From contig CACAVZ010000011.1 of the NCBI GenBank assembly GCA_902536065.1, forward strand, positions 1 to 39,240: a stretch of DNA of 39,240 bases. Reading direction: 5' to 3'. Position numbers and translations under genes: made by a program. Below the pieces are notes generated by a model that made no database searches, was not told the origin of the DNA, and was given only the letters and a program-made list of their open reading frames with translations. This document shows, one piece after another, positions 28,877-37,903 of this stretch; position 1 is the stretch's first letter, and every line of letters begins with the position of its first letter. The stretch comes from an uncultured Synechococcaceae cyanobacterium (GTDB lineage Bacteria > Cyanobacteriota > Cyanobacteriia > PCC-6307 > Cyanobiaceae).

Positions 28877-29737
28877 ATGATTACAAGTAAAACATCTTTT
28901 ATTGCATTAATCGGTAATCCAGTCAGCCATTCATTGTCACCAATCATGCAAAATGCTGCTTTTCAATTTTTAGGTTTAGATTTAATTTATATTGCAATAC
29001 CTTGTAAAGACGAAGATCTGGAATCTGTTCTTAATTCTTTAAAAAAAATAAATTGCAAAGGATTAAATATTACTATTCCTCATAAACAAAAAGTATTTGA
29101 CCTTTGTCATGAAATTTCCCCTATTGCTTATAAATTAAAAGCAATTAATACTCTTAAATTAAATCCAGAGAGAAAATGGAGTGCAACAAATACAGATGTA
29201 GAGGGGTTTTTACATCCATTAAAAACCTTAAACTTAACAAAAAAACAATCAATAGTAATTGGTTCTGGAGGAGGAGCAAGATCGGTTATACAAGGGTTAA
29301 TAGATTTAAATTTTTCAAAAATTTCAGTAGTATCACGTAATAAATCATCACTAAATGATTTAATAAATAATTTTAAAAATCAAATTAAAATTCAAGGTTT
29401 ATTGAATGATGATATTAACGCACAAAATTTAATTGAAGAAGCAAATTTAATTGTCAATACAACCCCAGTAGGCATGAAAGCAGCTGGGCATGAAGAAAAT
29501 GTGTTGCCATATGGAAAAAGTTTCTGGAGATCTCTTAACTCAAAAACTATTGTTTACGACTTAATCTATAATCCTGCTCCAACTCCATTATTAAAATTTA
29601 GCGCCAAAAAAGGATGCATGACTATCGATGGATTGCAAATGCTTGTTGCTCAAGGAATGAAATCATTATCGTTTTGGACAAATGGTTTAGAAGTACCATT
29701 TCATATTATGAATGACGCGCTTAACAAATATCTTTAA
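28877..29737 (+). CDS. aroE: Shikimate dehydrogenase
   Basis: NADPH-dependent reduction of 3-dehydroshikimate to shikimate. The 286-residue protein begins at ATG 28877 and has GNPVSHSLSP (13-22), the catalytic lysine in NITIPHKQKV near residue 73, NTDVEGF near 110, the nucleotide-binding loop VIGSGGGARSVIQGL near 128, NTTPVGM near 195, and YNPAPTPLL. Length is typical. A longer open frame upstream (from 28727) runs antisense through the dnaK start and is not coding. Together with the DAHP synthase at 19.8 kb, it gives two shikimate-pathway genes in this window, in separate units. Confidence 0.95.
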   Translation: MITSKTSFIALIGNPVSHSLSPIMQNAAFQFLGLDLIYIAIPCKDEDLESVLNSLKKINCKGLNITIPHKQKVFDLCHEISPIAYKLKAINTLKLNPERKWSATNTDVEGFLHPLKTLNLTKKQSIVIGSGGGARSVIQGLIDLNFSKISVVSRNKSSLNDLINNFKNQIKIQGLLNDDINAQNLIEEANLIVNTTPVGMKAAGHEENVLPYGKSFWRSLNSKTIVYDLIYNPAPTPLLKFSAKKGCMTIDGLQMLVAQGMKSLSFWTNGLEVPFHIMNDALNKYL

Positions 29738-29841
29738 AGGAAATAATTCAAATTTTAAGAAACTGCCCATCGTAATGTATCGTAAATAATGAACAGACGC
29801 TCATCTTGTCAATTTATGAGCCAAAGTCCTTGTCTGAAACT

Positions 29842-30306
29842 ATGAACAATCAACATTCTTATTACGAAACCATGTACATCCTCCGTCCAGATATTGCGGA
29901 AGATGAAGTGACTAATCACATTGAGAAATACAATAAACTTTTAGAAGAATTTGGCGGCAACATCCTTGATAGTCAAATGAGGGGTAAGAGAAGATTAGCC
30001 TATCAAATTGCCAAGCATAGAGAAGGTATCTACGTTCAATTAAGTCATCAAGGTGATGGTCAACATATTTTTAAAATTGAAAAAGCAATGAGACTAAGTG
30101 AAGATGTTATTAGATATATGACAGTTAAACAAGAAGGTCCTTTACCAACACCAAAAGTTACTAAAAAAAGCACACTTAAATCAGAAACAAAAGACAATCC
30201 AGAAGCAAAAGACGAAGCTTCTGCGGATAAACAAACTGCAACTAACCCTGCTAAGTCACTTTCAGAAAAAAACGACTCTAAAATTAATAAAAATACAGAA
30301 TCTTAA
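29842..30306 (+). CDS. rpsF: 30S ribosomal protein bS6
   Basis: Small-subunit protein of 154 residues. The core shows [12 protein letters not shown] (8-19), [19 protein letters not shown] near residue 40, and [12 protein letters not shown] near 62, matching bacterial S6. The core ends near residue 103; the last 50 or so residues are a low-complexity tail rich in Lys, Glu, Ser, Thr and Asp, unlike the 95-135 residue length common elsewhere but plausible for picocyanobacteria. The ATG at 29842 is chosen; a TTG at 29806 would add 12 non-conserved residues. It ends 3 bp from convergent argG. Confidence 0.95.
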   Translation: MNNQHSYYETMYILRPDIAEDEVTNHIEKYNKLLEEFGGNILDSQMRGKRRLAYQIAKHREGIYVQLSHQGDGQHIFKIEKAMRLSEDVIRYMTVKQEGPLPTPKVTKKSTLKSETKDNPEAKDEASADKQTATNPAKSLSEKNDSKINKNTES

Positions 30307-30309
30307 GTT

Positions 30310-31524
30310 TTAATCATTAATTTTTGAATTTAATTCGGCCCATATCTTATTAGACATACCCCACATATAAATAAAACCCTCTGCTAAAGAATGGTTAAAA
30401 ACATCTTCTTGACTATAAGTTGCCAAATCTTCCCTGTAAAGTGAATTATTTTCCGATATTCTTCCAATTACAATTGCGTTTCCCTTATGAAGTCTAATCT
30501 TTACTCTTCCATTAACAGATGTTTGAGTCATTGAAATAAAAGCATCTAAACTATCCTTTAGAGGTCCAAACCAAAACCCTTGATACACTAATTGGCCCCA
30601 TTTTTTTTCAACTATTCCTTTAAAATCAATAACATCTGGATTTAATGTTATGCTCTCTAATTCTTTATGAGCTTTGATTAAAAGTAAAAGCCCTGGTGTT
30701 TCATAAATCTCTCTACTTTTGATTCCTACTACTCGATCTTCAATCATATCTATTCTTCCAAAACCATGTTCGCCTGCAAGATTGTTGGCTTTTTGAATAA
30801 TCTCAACTGGAGTTAAAATTTCATTATCGATTCCAATTGGAAACCCATTTTTAAAGACAATTTCTATATCTTGAGGAGAATCTGGTGAATTTACAATTGA
30901 TGATGTCATTGTAAAAATATCTTCAGGTGCTTCTTGCATTGGATTCTCTAATATCCCAGCTTCAATACTCCTGCCAAGAAGATTTACATCTATTGAATAT
31001 GGTGATTTTTTTGAAACTGGTGCAGGAATTCCAAATTTTTCTCCATACAATATCGCCTCTTCCCTGCTCATATTCCACTCTCTTGCAGGAGTAATAATTT
31101 TTAAATCAGGGCCTAAAGCATTAATTGCTAAATCAAATCGAACTTGATCATTTCCTTTACCAGTGCATCCATGAGCTACTGCATCAGCATTAATCTCTCT
31201 CGCAGTTTTAACAAGGTTTTCAGCAATTAAAGGCCTAGCAAGAGCTGTTGATAAAGGATATTTATCTAAATACAATGCATTTGCTCTAATAGCTGGAAAA
31301 GCATATCTCTCAACAAAACTATTTACTAAATTACCAATGATTGATTTTGATGCACCAGAATTTAAAGCTTTTTGTCTAATAAGTTCTAAATCTTCTCCTT
31401 GTCCTAGATCTGCCACAAAAGTAACCACTTCTGAAATACCAAATTCATTCTTTAAGTATGGAATACAAACGCTTGTATCAACACCACCAGAGTAAGCTAA
31501 AACAACTTTTTTCACCTGCTGCAT
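30310..31524 (-). CDS. argG: Argininosuccinate synthase
   Basis: Joins citrulline and aspartate with ATP in arginine synthesis. The 404-residue protein has the PP-loop [18 protein letters not shown] at the N terminus (7-24), [13 protein letters not shown] near residue 117, ITPAREW near 140, and [20 protein letters not shown] near 254. Length matches the bacterial type 1 family (about 400). The ATG at 31524 is a clear start. Arginine made here could feed agmatine and the speB/speE polyamine branch, although those genes are distant in the window. Confidence 0.97.
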   Translation of the reverse strand: MQQVKKVVLAYSGGVDTSVCIPYLKNEFGISEVVTFVADLGQGEDLELIRQKALNSGASKSIIGNLVNSFVERYAFPAIRANALYLDKYPLSTALARPLIAENLVKTAREINADAVAHGCTGKGNDQVRFDLAINALGPDLKIITPAREWNMSREEAILYGEKFGIPAPVSKKSPYSIDVNLLGRSIEAGILENPMQEAPEDIFTMTSSIVNSPDSPQDIEIVFKNGFPIGIDNEILTPVEIIQKANNLAGEHGFGRIDMIEDRVVGIKSREIYETPGLLLLIKAHKELESITLNPDVIDFKGIVEKKWGQLVYQGFWFGPLKDSLDAFISMTQTSVNGRVKIRLHKGNAIVIGRISENNSLYREDLATYSQEDVFNHSLAEGFIYMWGMSNKIWAELNSKIND

Positions 31525-31559
31525 TTAAATTGGCTCCATAAATTTTAATTTTGACTTAA

Positions 31560-31754
31560 TTAAGAATTTGAAAACTTATTAAAAACTAATATTATTGTAA
31601 CTAAAAGAGATGGGCCAAAGACTAGTAATAAAAGAAGAAAGTTATTAATTATTAAAACATTGGGATTCAAGTATCCAATCAGTTTAAATAAACCAGATAG
31701 TAACAATGAAATTAGCCAGATAAATAAGTATTTTAAATTTCCTTTATCAAACAA
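31560..31754 (-). CDS. Small hypothetical membrane protein, uncertain
   Basis: A 64-residue open frame with two strong hydrophobic segments, YLFIWLISLLLSGLFKLI (about 9-26) and FLLLLLVFGPSLLVTIILVF (about 39-58), separated by a short polar turn. It fits a two-helix membrane protein. It starts with TTG, has no visible SD and lies 35 bp upstream of argG on the same strand. I do not recognise a family. It fills most of a 283-bp gap that would otherwise be unusually long here, which supports it modestly, but AT-rich DNA easily gives hydrophobic frames. Confidence 0.45.
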   Translation of the reverse strand: MFDKGNLKYLFIWLISLLLSGLFKLIGYLNPNVLIINNFLLLLLVFGPSLLVTIILVFNKFSNS

Positions 31755-31807
31755 AGTTTTTCGTATGCATCATTATGTATTATCTTATAAGTAGGGAACA
31801 ATCTTTA

Positions 31808-32086
31808 ATGGACTCAAATAAACTAAAACTTAGATTAGAAGATATTTCTGAAGTCAATCCTGCATTAACTTGCTACCACAGAAATGATCCTGCTCCTGTT
31901 TTGCCTTTAAGAGATGAACCTGATTTACTATCTTGGCTTGAAAATAGCGGAAGACTTGTTGCTGAAAAAGATGGAGACTCACAAGAGATTAGTACTATAG
32001 AAGAAGAAGAACTTTCTGCACTAATGGGAGAAAAGGAAGATTATAAGACTGAAGAAGATTCTTCAGAAGATGATTGGGAAGATTAA
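31808..32086 (+). CDS. Small acidic cyanobacterial protein, DUF3134-like
   Basis: A 92-residue protein from ATG 31808. The middle reads NPALTCYHRNDPAPVLPLRDEPDLLSWLENSGRLVA in two parts (about residues 18-52), which resembles the conserved core of the cyanobacterial DUF3134 family as I remember it. The last 40 residues are strongly acidic (EEEELSALMGEKED, then EEDSSEDDWED). There is no signal peptide or membrane segment, so it is probably cytoplasmic. The function is unknown. The mraY start lies within its last 17 bp in another frame, suggesting translational coupling. An upstream extension to 31775 is possible but weaker. Confidence 0.78.
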   Translation: MDSNKLKLRLEDISEVNPALTCYHRNDPAPVLPLRDEPDLLSWLENSGRLVAEKDGDSQEISTIEEEELSALMGEKEDYKTEEDSSEDDWED

Positions 32087-33146
32087 AAAGTTTAACTTTA
32101 AATCATTATTAATAATTACTACTTTTGCTTTAATAGTTACCTCGTATTTATTTAATAATCCTATTTTTATAGGAATTTATGCATTGTTTTTTTTTATTTC
32201 TTTATTAACTACAAAGAATGGTCTAGGGTTCATAAAACGATTAAATTTACTTCAAAATGTTAGGACTGAAGGTCCTTCCAATCACTTTAAAAAAAGTAAT
32301 ACTCCTACAATGGGTGGGATTTTTATGATAATCCCTTTTTTAATTTTTCTTTTGATAATAACTATCAATTTAAGCTCTCTTAAGTTATTTCTTTTATTGC
32401 TTACTATTCTTGGTTTCTTTATTACAGGATTTTTAGATGATTATTTAAGCATTAAAAATAAAGAAAACACAGGATTAAAATCAAATGAGAAATTTATTCT
32501 ACAAAGTATCATCTCAATAATTTTTATATCATTAGCCTATGAAAAGAATTTAATAAATCCATTAATTTTGTTATCTGAATCCTGGGGAATTAATACTTAT
32601 ATTTTTATATTGCCCATATCTTTTTTAGTGTTAGTTGGCATAAGTAATTCAGTAAATTTGACTGATGGACTAGATGGATTAGCAGCTGGATGCAGCGGGA
32701 TCGTATTTTATGGATTAGGAACAGAAATATTAATGAAAGGGCAGCAAGAGCTATTTATTTTTAGTATCTTATGTTACGCAATGTCCGGCATATGCTTAGG
32801 TTTTCTTAAATATAATTGTTATCCTGCAAAAATATTTATGGGTGATACTGGATCTTTAAGTATTGGTGCCATACTGGGTTCTATAGCGTTATTAACTAAT
32901 AGCATTTTTTTCTTATCTATTTTCTCAGGTATTTTTATTATTGAATCTTTAACAGTAATAATTCAAGTAGGGTTTTTTAAAATTACAAAAAAATTATTTC
33001 ACACAGGTAAACGCATGTTTTTAATGGCTCCAATTCACCACCATTTTGAACTTAAAGGGGTTAAAGAACAAAAAATAGTTGAAAATTTTTGGAAAATCAA
33101 CGTTTTACTTGTAATTTTAGGTATAGTTTTAAAAATCAATCTTTAA
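32070..33146 (+). CDS. mraY: Phospho-N-acetylmuramoyl-pentapeptide transferase
   Basis: Integral membrane enzyme forming lipid I from UDP-MurNAc-pentapeptide and undecaprenyl phosphate. The 358-residue protein has about ten hydrophobic helices and the family motifs: TPTMGGIF near residue 77, FLDDYLSIKNKENTGLKSNEK near 118-138, NLTDGLDGLAAG near 195, MGDTGSLSIGA near 258, and the histidine motif APIHHHFELKG near 322. Length matches MraY (about 360). It overlaps the DUF3134-like gene by 17 bp. It is outside any dcw-type cluster here, as is common in cyanobacteria. Confidence 0.97.
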   Translation: MIGKIKKFNFKSLLIITTFALIVTSYLFNNPIFIGIYALFFFISLLTTKNGLGFIKRLNLLQNVRTEGPSNHFKKSNTPTMGGIFMIIPFLIFLLIITINLSSLKLFLLLLTILGFFITGFLDDYLSIKNKENTGLKSNEKFILQSIISIIFISLAYEKNLINPLILLSESWGINTYIFILPISFLVLVGISNSVNLTDGLDGLAAGCSGIVFYGLGTEILMKGQQELFIFSILCYAMSGICLGFLKYNCYPAKIFMGDTGSLSIGAILGSIALLTNSIFFLSIFSGIFIIESLTVIIQVGFFKITKKLFHTGKRMFLMAPIHHHFELKGVKEQKIVENFWKINVLLVILGIVLKINL

Positions 33147-33154
33147 AATTTGTA

Positions 33155-33400
33155 ATGAGTTTTTTTACATGGAAAGATAATGGATTAACGAGTGATTGCT
33201 CTAGTCTTGAAGCAATGGCATCAAGATTTGAGGAAACCGCTAACTTAATGAAAAAATTATCTAAGAAAGGTTTCAAACTAAAGAAAACTCATAACCATCA
33301 ACTAATTCTTCACCCTGATCCTAAAATATTTGATCAATGGGGTTTTATAAGTGAAGAGGTTCCTTTTAAACAACTCTGTTTAATATCAGATGAAGAATGA
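33155..33400 (+). CDS. Small hypothetical protein, 81 residues
   Basis: Starts at ATG 33155, 8 bp after mraY, with MSFFTWKDNGLTSDCSSLEA. A helical stretch AMASRFEETANLMKKLSKKG (about 19-38) is followed by strand-like KLKKTHNHQLILHPD and FDQWGFISEE. No membrane segment, signal peptide or metal motif is seen. I do not recognise the family. The predicted alternation of helix and strands and ordinary composition look coding. Its last 67 bases overlap the 3' end of the convergent sucrose-phosphate synthase gene in antisense. Confidence 0.75.
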   Translation: MSFFTWKDNGLTSDCSSLEAMASRFEETANLMKKLSKKGFKLKKTHNHQLILHPDPKIFDQWGFISEEVPFKQLCLISDEE

Positions 33401-34743
33401 CTATTTGAACTCGAAATCTCCCTCATAAGTATTGATAAATAATTTCGTACATGAGTATTCCAACTAAAGTGCCTATTAACGCCCTCAATTCCATTTCTGC
33501 TCCATAATTTCCACCGATTATCGTTAGAAATTCCTTCTTCTAGAATAACTTTCAACTCATTAATATCAGTAACATCAACAAGAAGTCCATTTTCACATTT
33601 TGAGCGAATTTCTTTCGGTCCTCCATCATTTGTTGAAATTATTGGCAATCCACATGAAGAAGCTTCAAGAAGGGTTAAACCAAAAGGCTCTGTTAAAGCT
33701 GGATTTACAAATACTCCTCCTCGGCTAGCAGCCCATCTATACAAAGCAGGTATCTGACTTGGAAGGTGCTTTTTTGGATAAGCTACCTTTCCATACAAAT
33801 TATATTTATCAATCGTTTCAAAAATATTATGGAATACATCTTGTTGTTGAAGGTCAAGATTTGCAGTACTTTCTCTACAACCCAAAATCAAAATTAAATT
33901 GGTTTTTCTTTTTAATTTTTCGGATCTTCCGTATGCTTCAATCAAAGAAGGAATATTTTTTCTTCGTACAGCTCTGGAAATAGTCAATAAAGGAGGTTTA
34001 GAAGAATCCTTTAAAAAAGGTTTCATCATATTGTCAATTTCTGCTGTCTCAGTTGTCGAATGAATATGGTGAAACTTATTATGATCAACACCAGGTGGAA
34101 TCACTTTAGCTTTGTGAGGTGAAAAAGATGAATATTGAGAATATTGATACACTGACTCTTGTTTAGTACTTGTAACAATAATATCGGCCGACTCCAAGGC
34201 TTTTTCCTCTGCCTCAATTCTTTTACTTATGGAATAAAGCTTTTCTATTTGATTAGTTTTTAAACCAGTATCAAGCAATTTCCTCTTTTTTTCTCTTCCT
34301 AAAGAATGACCAGTAAAAATAAGTGGAACATTTAAGAATTTACTTAATTTAACTCCTACATATCCAGCATCTGCATAGTGCGCATGAATAAAATCTGGCT
34401 TCTTATTTTTTTTATAGTAAGAGATAAGGCTTTCAATTAAATGATCTAAATAGGGCCAAAGTAATTCCTTTCGTAAATATTTATTAGGTCCAAATTTAAA
34501 TCTTAATATCCTAACGCCGGGTTCTATAAATTCTTTTTCTTGAGAGTATTCATCATCTACATTAGGGTCATTGATTAAACGAGTGACTAAATCTACTTGA
34601 TCAACTTCTGAAGTATTAGCCAAACTTTTAATTAACTCTAAAACATATTGTGTTTGCCCCCCTGTATCTGGATCCCTACCTAATTCAAGATTTTTAGAAC
34701 GAATAAGACCATGTAAATGTAAATGCAAAAATTTAAGTCTCAT
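33334..34743 (-). CDS. Sucrose-phosphate synthase, glucosyltransferase domain only
   Basis: A 469-residue GT4-family glycosyltransferase expected to make sucrose 6-phosphate from a nucleotide-glucose and fructose 6-phosphate. SPS signatures include LELGRDPDTGGQTQYVLEL near residues 19-37, HAHYADAGYVG near 120, FTGHSLGREKK near 143, EAEEKALESADIIVTSTKQE near 175, ISRAVRRKNIPSLIEAYG near 257, and NPALTEPFGLTLLEASS near 352 with the EX7E pair. The sucrose-phosphatase domain fused in many cyanobacterial SPS proteins is absent. Sucrose is a compatible solute in picocyanobacteria. AGGAGA 9 bases before the ATG supports the start. Its final residues lie over the antisense 81-aa gene. Confidence 0.9.
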   Translation of the reverse strand: MRLKFLHLHLHGLIRSKNLELGRDPDTGGQTQYVLELIKSLANTSEVDQVDLVTRLINDPNVDDEYSQEKEFIEPGVRILRFKFGPNKYLRKELLWPYLDHLIESLISYYKKNKKPDFIHAHYADAGYVGVKLSKFLNVPLIFTGHSLGREKKRKLLDTGLKTNQIEKLYSISKRIEAEEKALESADIIVTSTKQESVYQYSQYSSFSPHKAKVIPPGVDHNKFHHIHSTTETAEIDNMMKPFLKDSSKPPLLTISRAVRRKNIPSLIEAYGRSEKLKRKTNLILILGCRESTANLDLQQQDVFHNIFETIDKYNLYGKVAYPKKHLPSQIPALYRWAASRGGVFVNPALTEPFGLTLLEASSCGLPIISTNDGGPKEIRSKCENGLLVDVTDINELKVILEEGISNDNRWKLWSRNGIEGVNRHFSWNTHVRNYLSILMREISSSNSHSSSDIKQSCLKGTSSLIKPH

Positions 34744-34752
34744 TCAAAAAGT

Positions 34753-34758
34753 TCTCCT
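34753..34758 (-). promoter_or_regulatory. Ribosome binding site AGGAGA for sucrose-phosphate synthase
   Basis: On the minus strand AGGAGA lies 9 bases before the ATG at 34743. The 203-bp gap it sits in has no other gene I can support and presumably holds the promoter. Confidence 0.6.
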
Positions 34759-34946
34759 ATCAAACCGCCACTAATACAAATAATCTAAATTTTCCAAAAG
34801 GAATATTAAGAAAGCATTATGATTTTCAAATTTTTTTAATTCAAAAGCTTTTAGGAAGCTGTTATAGACTAAAGAAATGACTATCTATAGAAAACTTTCG
34901 TTTTGCTCAGATAATACAAAATACGAAGAAATGCTACAAATATTTT

Positions 34947-37850
34947 TTATTTGAGGACTTTTTTAAGATATCTTGCTGTATGGCTTGTGGGATGATTAGC
35001 TACATCTTCTGGAATGCCTTCTGCAATAATTTCGCCACCTTTATCTCCTCCATCAGGTCCTAAATCAATAATCCAATCAGAACATCTTATGACATCTAAG
35101 TTATGTTCAATAACAATTACAGAGTTCCCTTTATCTACCAGACGTTGTATTACATCCATTAATTTATGTACGTCATAAAAACTTAGACCTGTAGTTGGTT
35201 CGTCAATCAAATAAAGAGTTTTTCCAGTAGCCCTTTTAGATAATTCCGTAGCTAACTTTACTCTTTGAGCCTCTCCGCCAGATAATGTAGGTGCAGGTTG
35301 ACCTAATTTGACATATCCTAGGCCAACATCTACTAATGTTGATAACCTATCAGCAGCTTGAGGTATAGCAGAAAAAGTTTCTGCAGCTTGTTCAACAGTC
35401 ATCTCTAAAACATCTGATATATTAAAACCTTTGTATTTCACTTGAAGAGTTTCCCTGTTAAAGCGAGCTCCTTTACATACTTCACATTGAACATATACAT
35501 CAGGTAAAAAATTCATTTCAATTACATTCACTCCCTGGCCTTTACAAGCTTCGCATCTTCCTCCTTTAACATTAAAACTAAACTGACCAGCCTGGTAACC
35601 TCTTGCTTTGGCTTCAACTGTAGAAGTAAATATCTGTCTTATAGGATCAAAAGCACCTGTATACGTTGCAGGGTTTGATCTTGGTGTTCTTCCTATTGGA
35701 GATTGGTCAATAACGATAACTTTATCAATTGCCTTTATACCCTTTAACTCTTCAACCCCTTGAGGAAAAGGAACTTTTAATCCTAGAGAATGACATAAGG
35801 CAGGATGAAGTAATTCATTGATCAATGTACTTTTTCCACTACCGCTAACACCAGTCACAGAAACTAGTTTGCCTAATGGAAATTCTACAGATATATTCTT
35901 TAAATTATTTTTAGAACAATTATTTAAAATTAAACTTTTTTTAACAGATGATCTACGTTCTTTTGGAGTGGGAATCGACTTCCTACCACTTAAATAAGCC
36001 CCAGTTAATGACCTCTCTGATTTCAAAACATCTTGATATGATCCCTCAGCAATAATTTCCCCACCATAAACTCCTGCACCTGGGCCAATATCAACTAAAT
36101 AATCGGCTGATTTCATAGTATCTTCGTCATGTTCAACAACAACTAAAGTATTACCAAGGTCTCTTAAGTTTTTTAATGTTTCTATTAATCTGTCATTATC
36201 TCTCTGGTGTAATCCAATACTTGGTTCATCTAATACATATAAAACACCAGTTAGTCCTGCACCAATTTGTGTAGCTAATCTAATACGCTGAGCTTCTCCA
36301 CCAGACAATGTCATGGCTGGTCTATCTAGAGTTAAATAATCTAGACCAACATTAATTAAAAACTTCAAACGTAACCTAATCTCTTTTAAAACCAATTCAC
36401 CTATCTGCTTTTGTTTTTCTGATAAAGATATTTTTTCTTTCTTAGTATTACCTAAACCCATAATGCGCTCTATGTGAGTTAAGGTTTCAGAAACACTTAT
36501 AGAAGTTAAATCAGTAATATTGTATGGGCCAAGTTTAACAGCCAAAGCTTCAGGTCTTAATCTTTTTCCAGAGCATGTCTTACAAGGTACTAATTCTAGA
36601 TACTTTTCTAATTTTTGTTTAACTGATTCTCCATTAGCTTCATTCAATTGTCTCTCTAATATTGGCAAAATTCCCTCAAAAGGTCTTTCAAAGCCACTAG
36701 AAGTTTTAAAACGACTATCAGCTTGAATCAGTATTGGTTTATCTGATCCCAAAAGTAGAACTTTTTTTTGCAAATCACTTAAATCTTTCCAGGGAGTTTT
36801 TAATTCAAAACCATACGCCTGGCCTACAGAATAAAGTAAAGAAAAGTAATAAGTATTATCTTTTTCGCTCCATGGCGCTATAGCAGCATAAACAGGTAAT
36901 GTTTTATCTGGTATAACTCTATCTGCAGTAAATTTTTTTAAATAACCGATTCCATGACAATCTGGACAGGCCCCATAGGGGCTATTAAAGGAAAATAATC
37001 TTGGAGAAAGTTCCTCTACAATAGAACCATGTACAGGACATGCATAATTTTCTGAGTAAAGTTTTTCTCTATCTAAGTTAGGGGGTAATTTTTCTCCTTT
37101 TTTTGGAACAACTTCCACTATTGCTAAGCCATCACCTCTTTTTAGACAAGTTTGTAAGGAATCATTTAATCTTTCTTGTATTCCTTCTCTAGCAATTAAT
37201 CTATCAACTACTACCTCAATATTATGAATTTGATTTTTGTCTAATTCAATACTATCAGCAAGTTCTCTTACTTCGCCGTTGATTCTTACCCTAGCAAAGC
37301 CCTCAGCAGCCAGTCCACCTATTAATTTTGTATGTGTTCCTTTTTTTCCTCTGACAACAGGAGCGAGTAATTGATACCTAGTCCCCTCCGGCAATAAAAG
37401 AATTTGATCAACCATTTCATCAATTGTTTGAGGAGCAATTGGAATTCCACAGTGATGACAATGCGGCTCACCAGCACGACCAAATAACAATCTTAGATAA
37501 TCTTGTATCTCTGTTACTGTTCCAACTGTTGATCGTGGATTATGACTTGTAGATTTTTGATCAATTGAAATAGCAGGTGATAAGCCCTCAATATTATCAA
37601 CATCTGGTTTATCTACTTGACCCAAAAATTGCCTTGCGTATGCCGAAAGGCTCTCAACGTATCTTCTTTGACCTTCAGCAAAAATTGTGTCAAATGCTAA
37701 AGAGCTTTTACCGCTTCCACTCACACCTGTAAAAACTATAAATTTATTCCTTGGGAGAGAAAGGTCAATATCTTTTAAATTATGCTGACGAGCTCCCCTA
37801 ATAACAATTGAATTATCTCCTTCAAAATCATTATCAATTTTATTAACCAT
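34947..37850 (-). CDS. uvrA: Excinuclease ABC subunit A
   Basis: DNA-damage sensor of nucleotide excision repair, working with UvrB. The 967-residue protein carries two ABC ATPase halves. Walker A motifs are GVSGSGKS at residues 42-49 and near 667. Signature motifs LSGGEAQRIRLA and LSGGEAQRVKLA each precede a Walker B (VLYVLDEPSIGLH and LYLIDEPTTGLS). Zinc-binding cysteines are seen in PHCHHCGIP, the CPVHGS/CPDCHG pair, CKTCSGKRLRPE, and CEACKGQG/CEVCKGARF. Length is normal for UvrA (about 940-970). It is followed upstream by recN on the same strand, only 53 bp apart, so the two repair genes may be one unit. Confidence 0.98.
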   Translation of the reverse strand: MVNKIDNDFEGDNSIVIRGARQHNLKDIDLSLPRNKFIVFTGVSGSGKSSLAFDTIFAEGQRRYVESLSAYARQFLGQVDKPDVDNIEGLSPAISIDQKSTSHNPRSTVGTVTEIQDYLRLLFGRAGEPHCHHCGIPIAPQTIDEMVDQILLLPEGTRYQLLAPVVRGKKGTHTKLIGGLAAEGFARVRINGEVRELADSIELDKNQIHNIEVVVDRLIAREGIQERLNDSLQTCLKRGDGLAIVEVVPKKGEKLPPNLDREKLYSENYACPVHGSIVEELSPRLFSFNSPYGACPDCHGIGYLKKFTADRVIPDKTLPVYAAIAPWSEKDNTYYFSLLYSVGQAYGFELKTPWKDLSDLQKKVLLLGSDKPILIQADSRFKTSSGFERPFEGILPILERQLNEANGESVKQKLEKYLELVPCKTCSGKRLRPEALAVKLGPYNITDLTSISVSETLTHIERIMGLGNTKKEKISLSEKQKQIGELVLKEIRLRLKFLINVGLDYLTLDRPAMTLSGGEAQRIRLATQIGAGLTGVLYVLDEPSIGLHQRDNDRLIETLKNLRDLGNTLVVVEHDEDTMKSADYLVDIGPGAGVYGGEIIAEGSYQDVLKSERSLTGAYLSGRKSIPTPKERRSSVKKSLILNNCSKNNLKNISVEFPLGKLVSVTGVSGSGKSTLINELLHPALCHSLGLKVPFPQGVEELKGIKAIDKVIVIDQSPIGRTPRSNPATYTGAFDPIRQIFTSTVEAKARGYQAGQFSFNVKGGRCEACKGQGVNVIEMNFLPDVYVQCEVCKGARFNRETLQVKYKGFNISDVLEMTVEQAAETFSAIPQAADRLSTLVDVGLGYVKLGQPAPTLSGGEAQRVKLATELSKRATGKTLYLIDEPTTGLSFYDVHKLMDVIQRLVDKGNSVIVIEHNLDVIRCSDWIIDLGPDGGDKGGEIIAEGIPEDVANHPTSHTARYLKKVLK

Positions 37851-37903
37851 GTTTAAATCTAATTATGATTTAAAAAGGTTATTATAGTGGAATTTTTTTT
37901 ATT

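Noticed and set aside
34877-34954. 25-codon plus-strand frame in the SPS-uvrA gap
   Set aside because: Very short, no SD, no recognisable features; expected by chance in AT-rich DNA.
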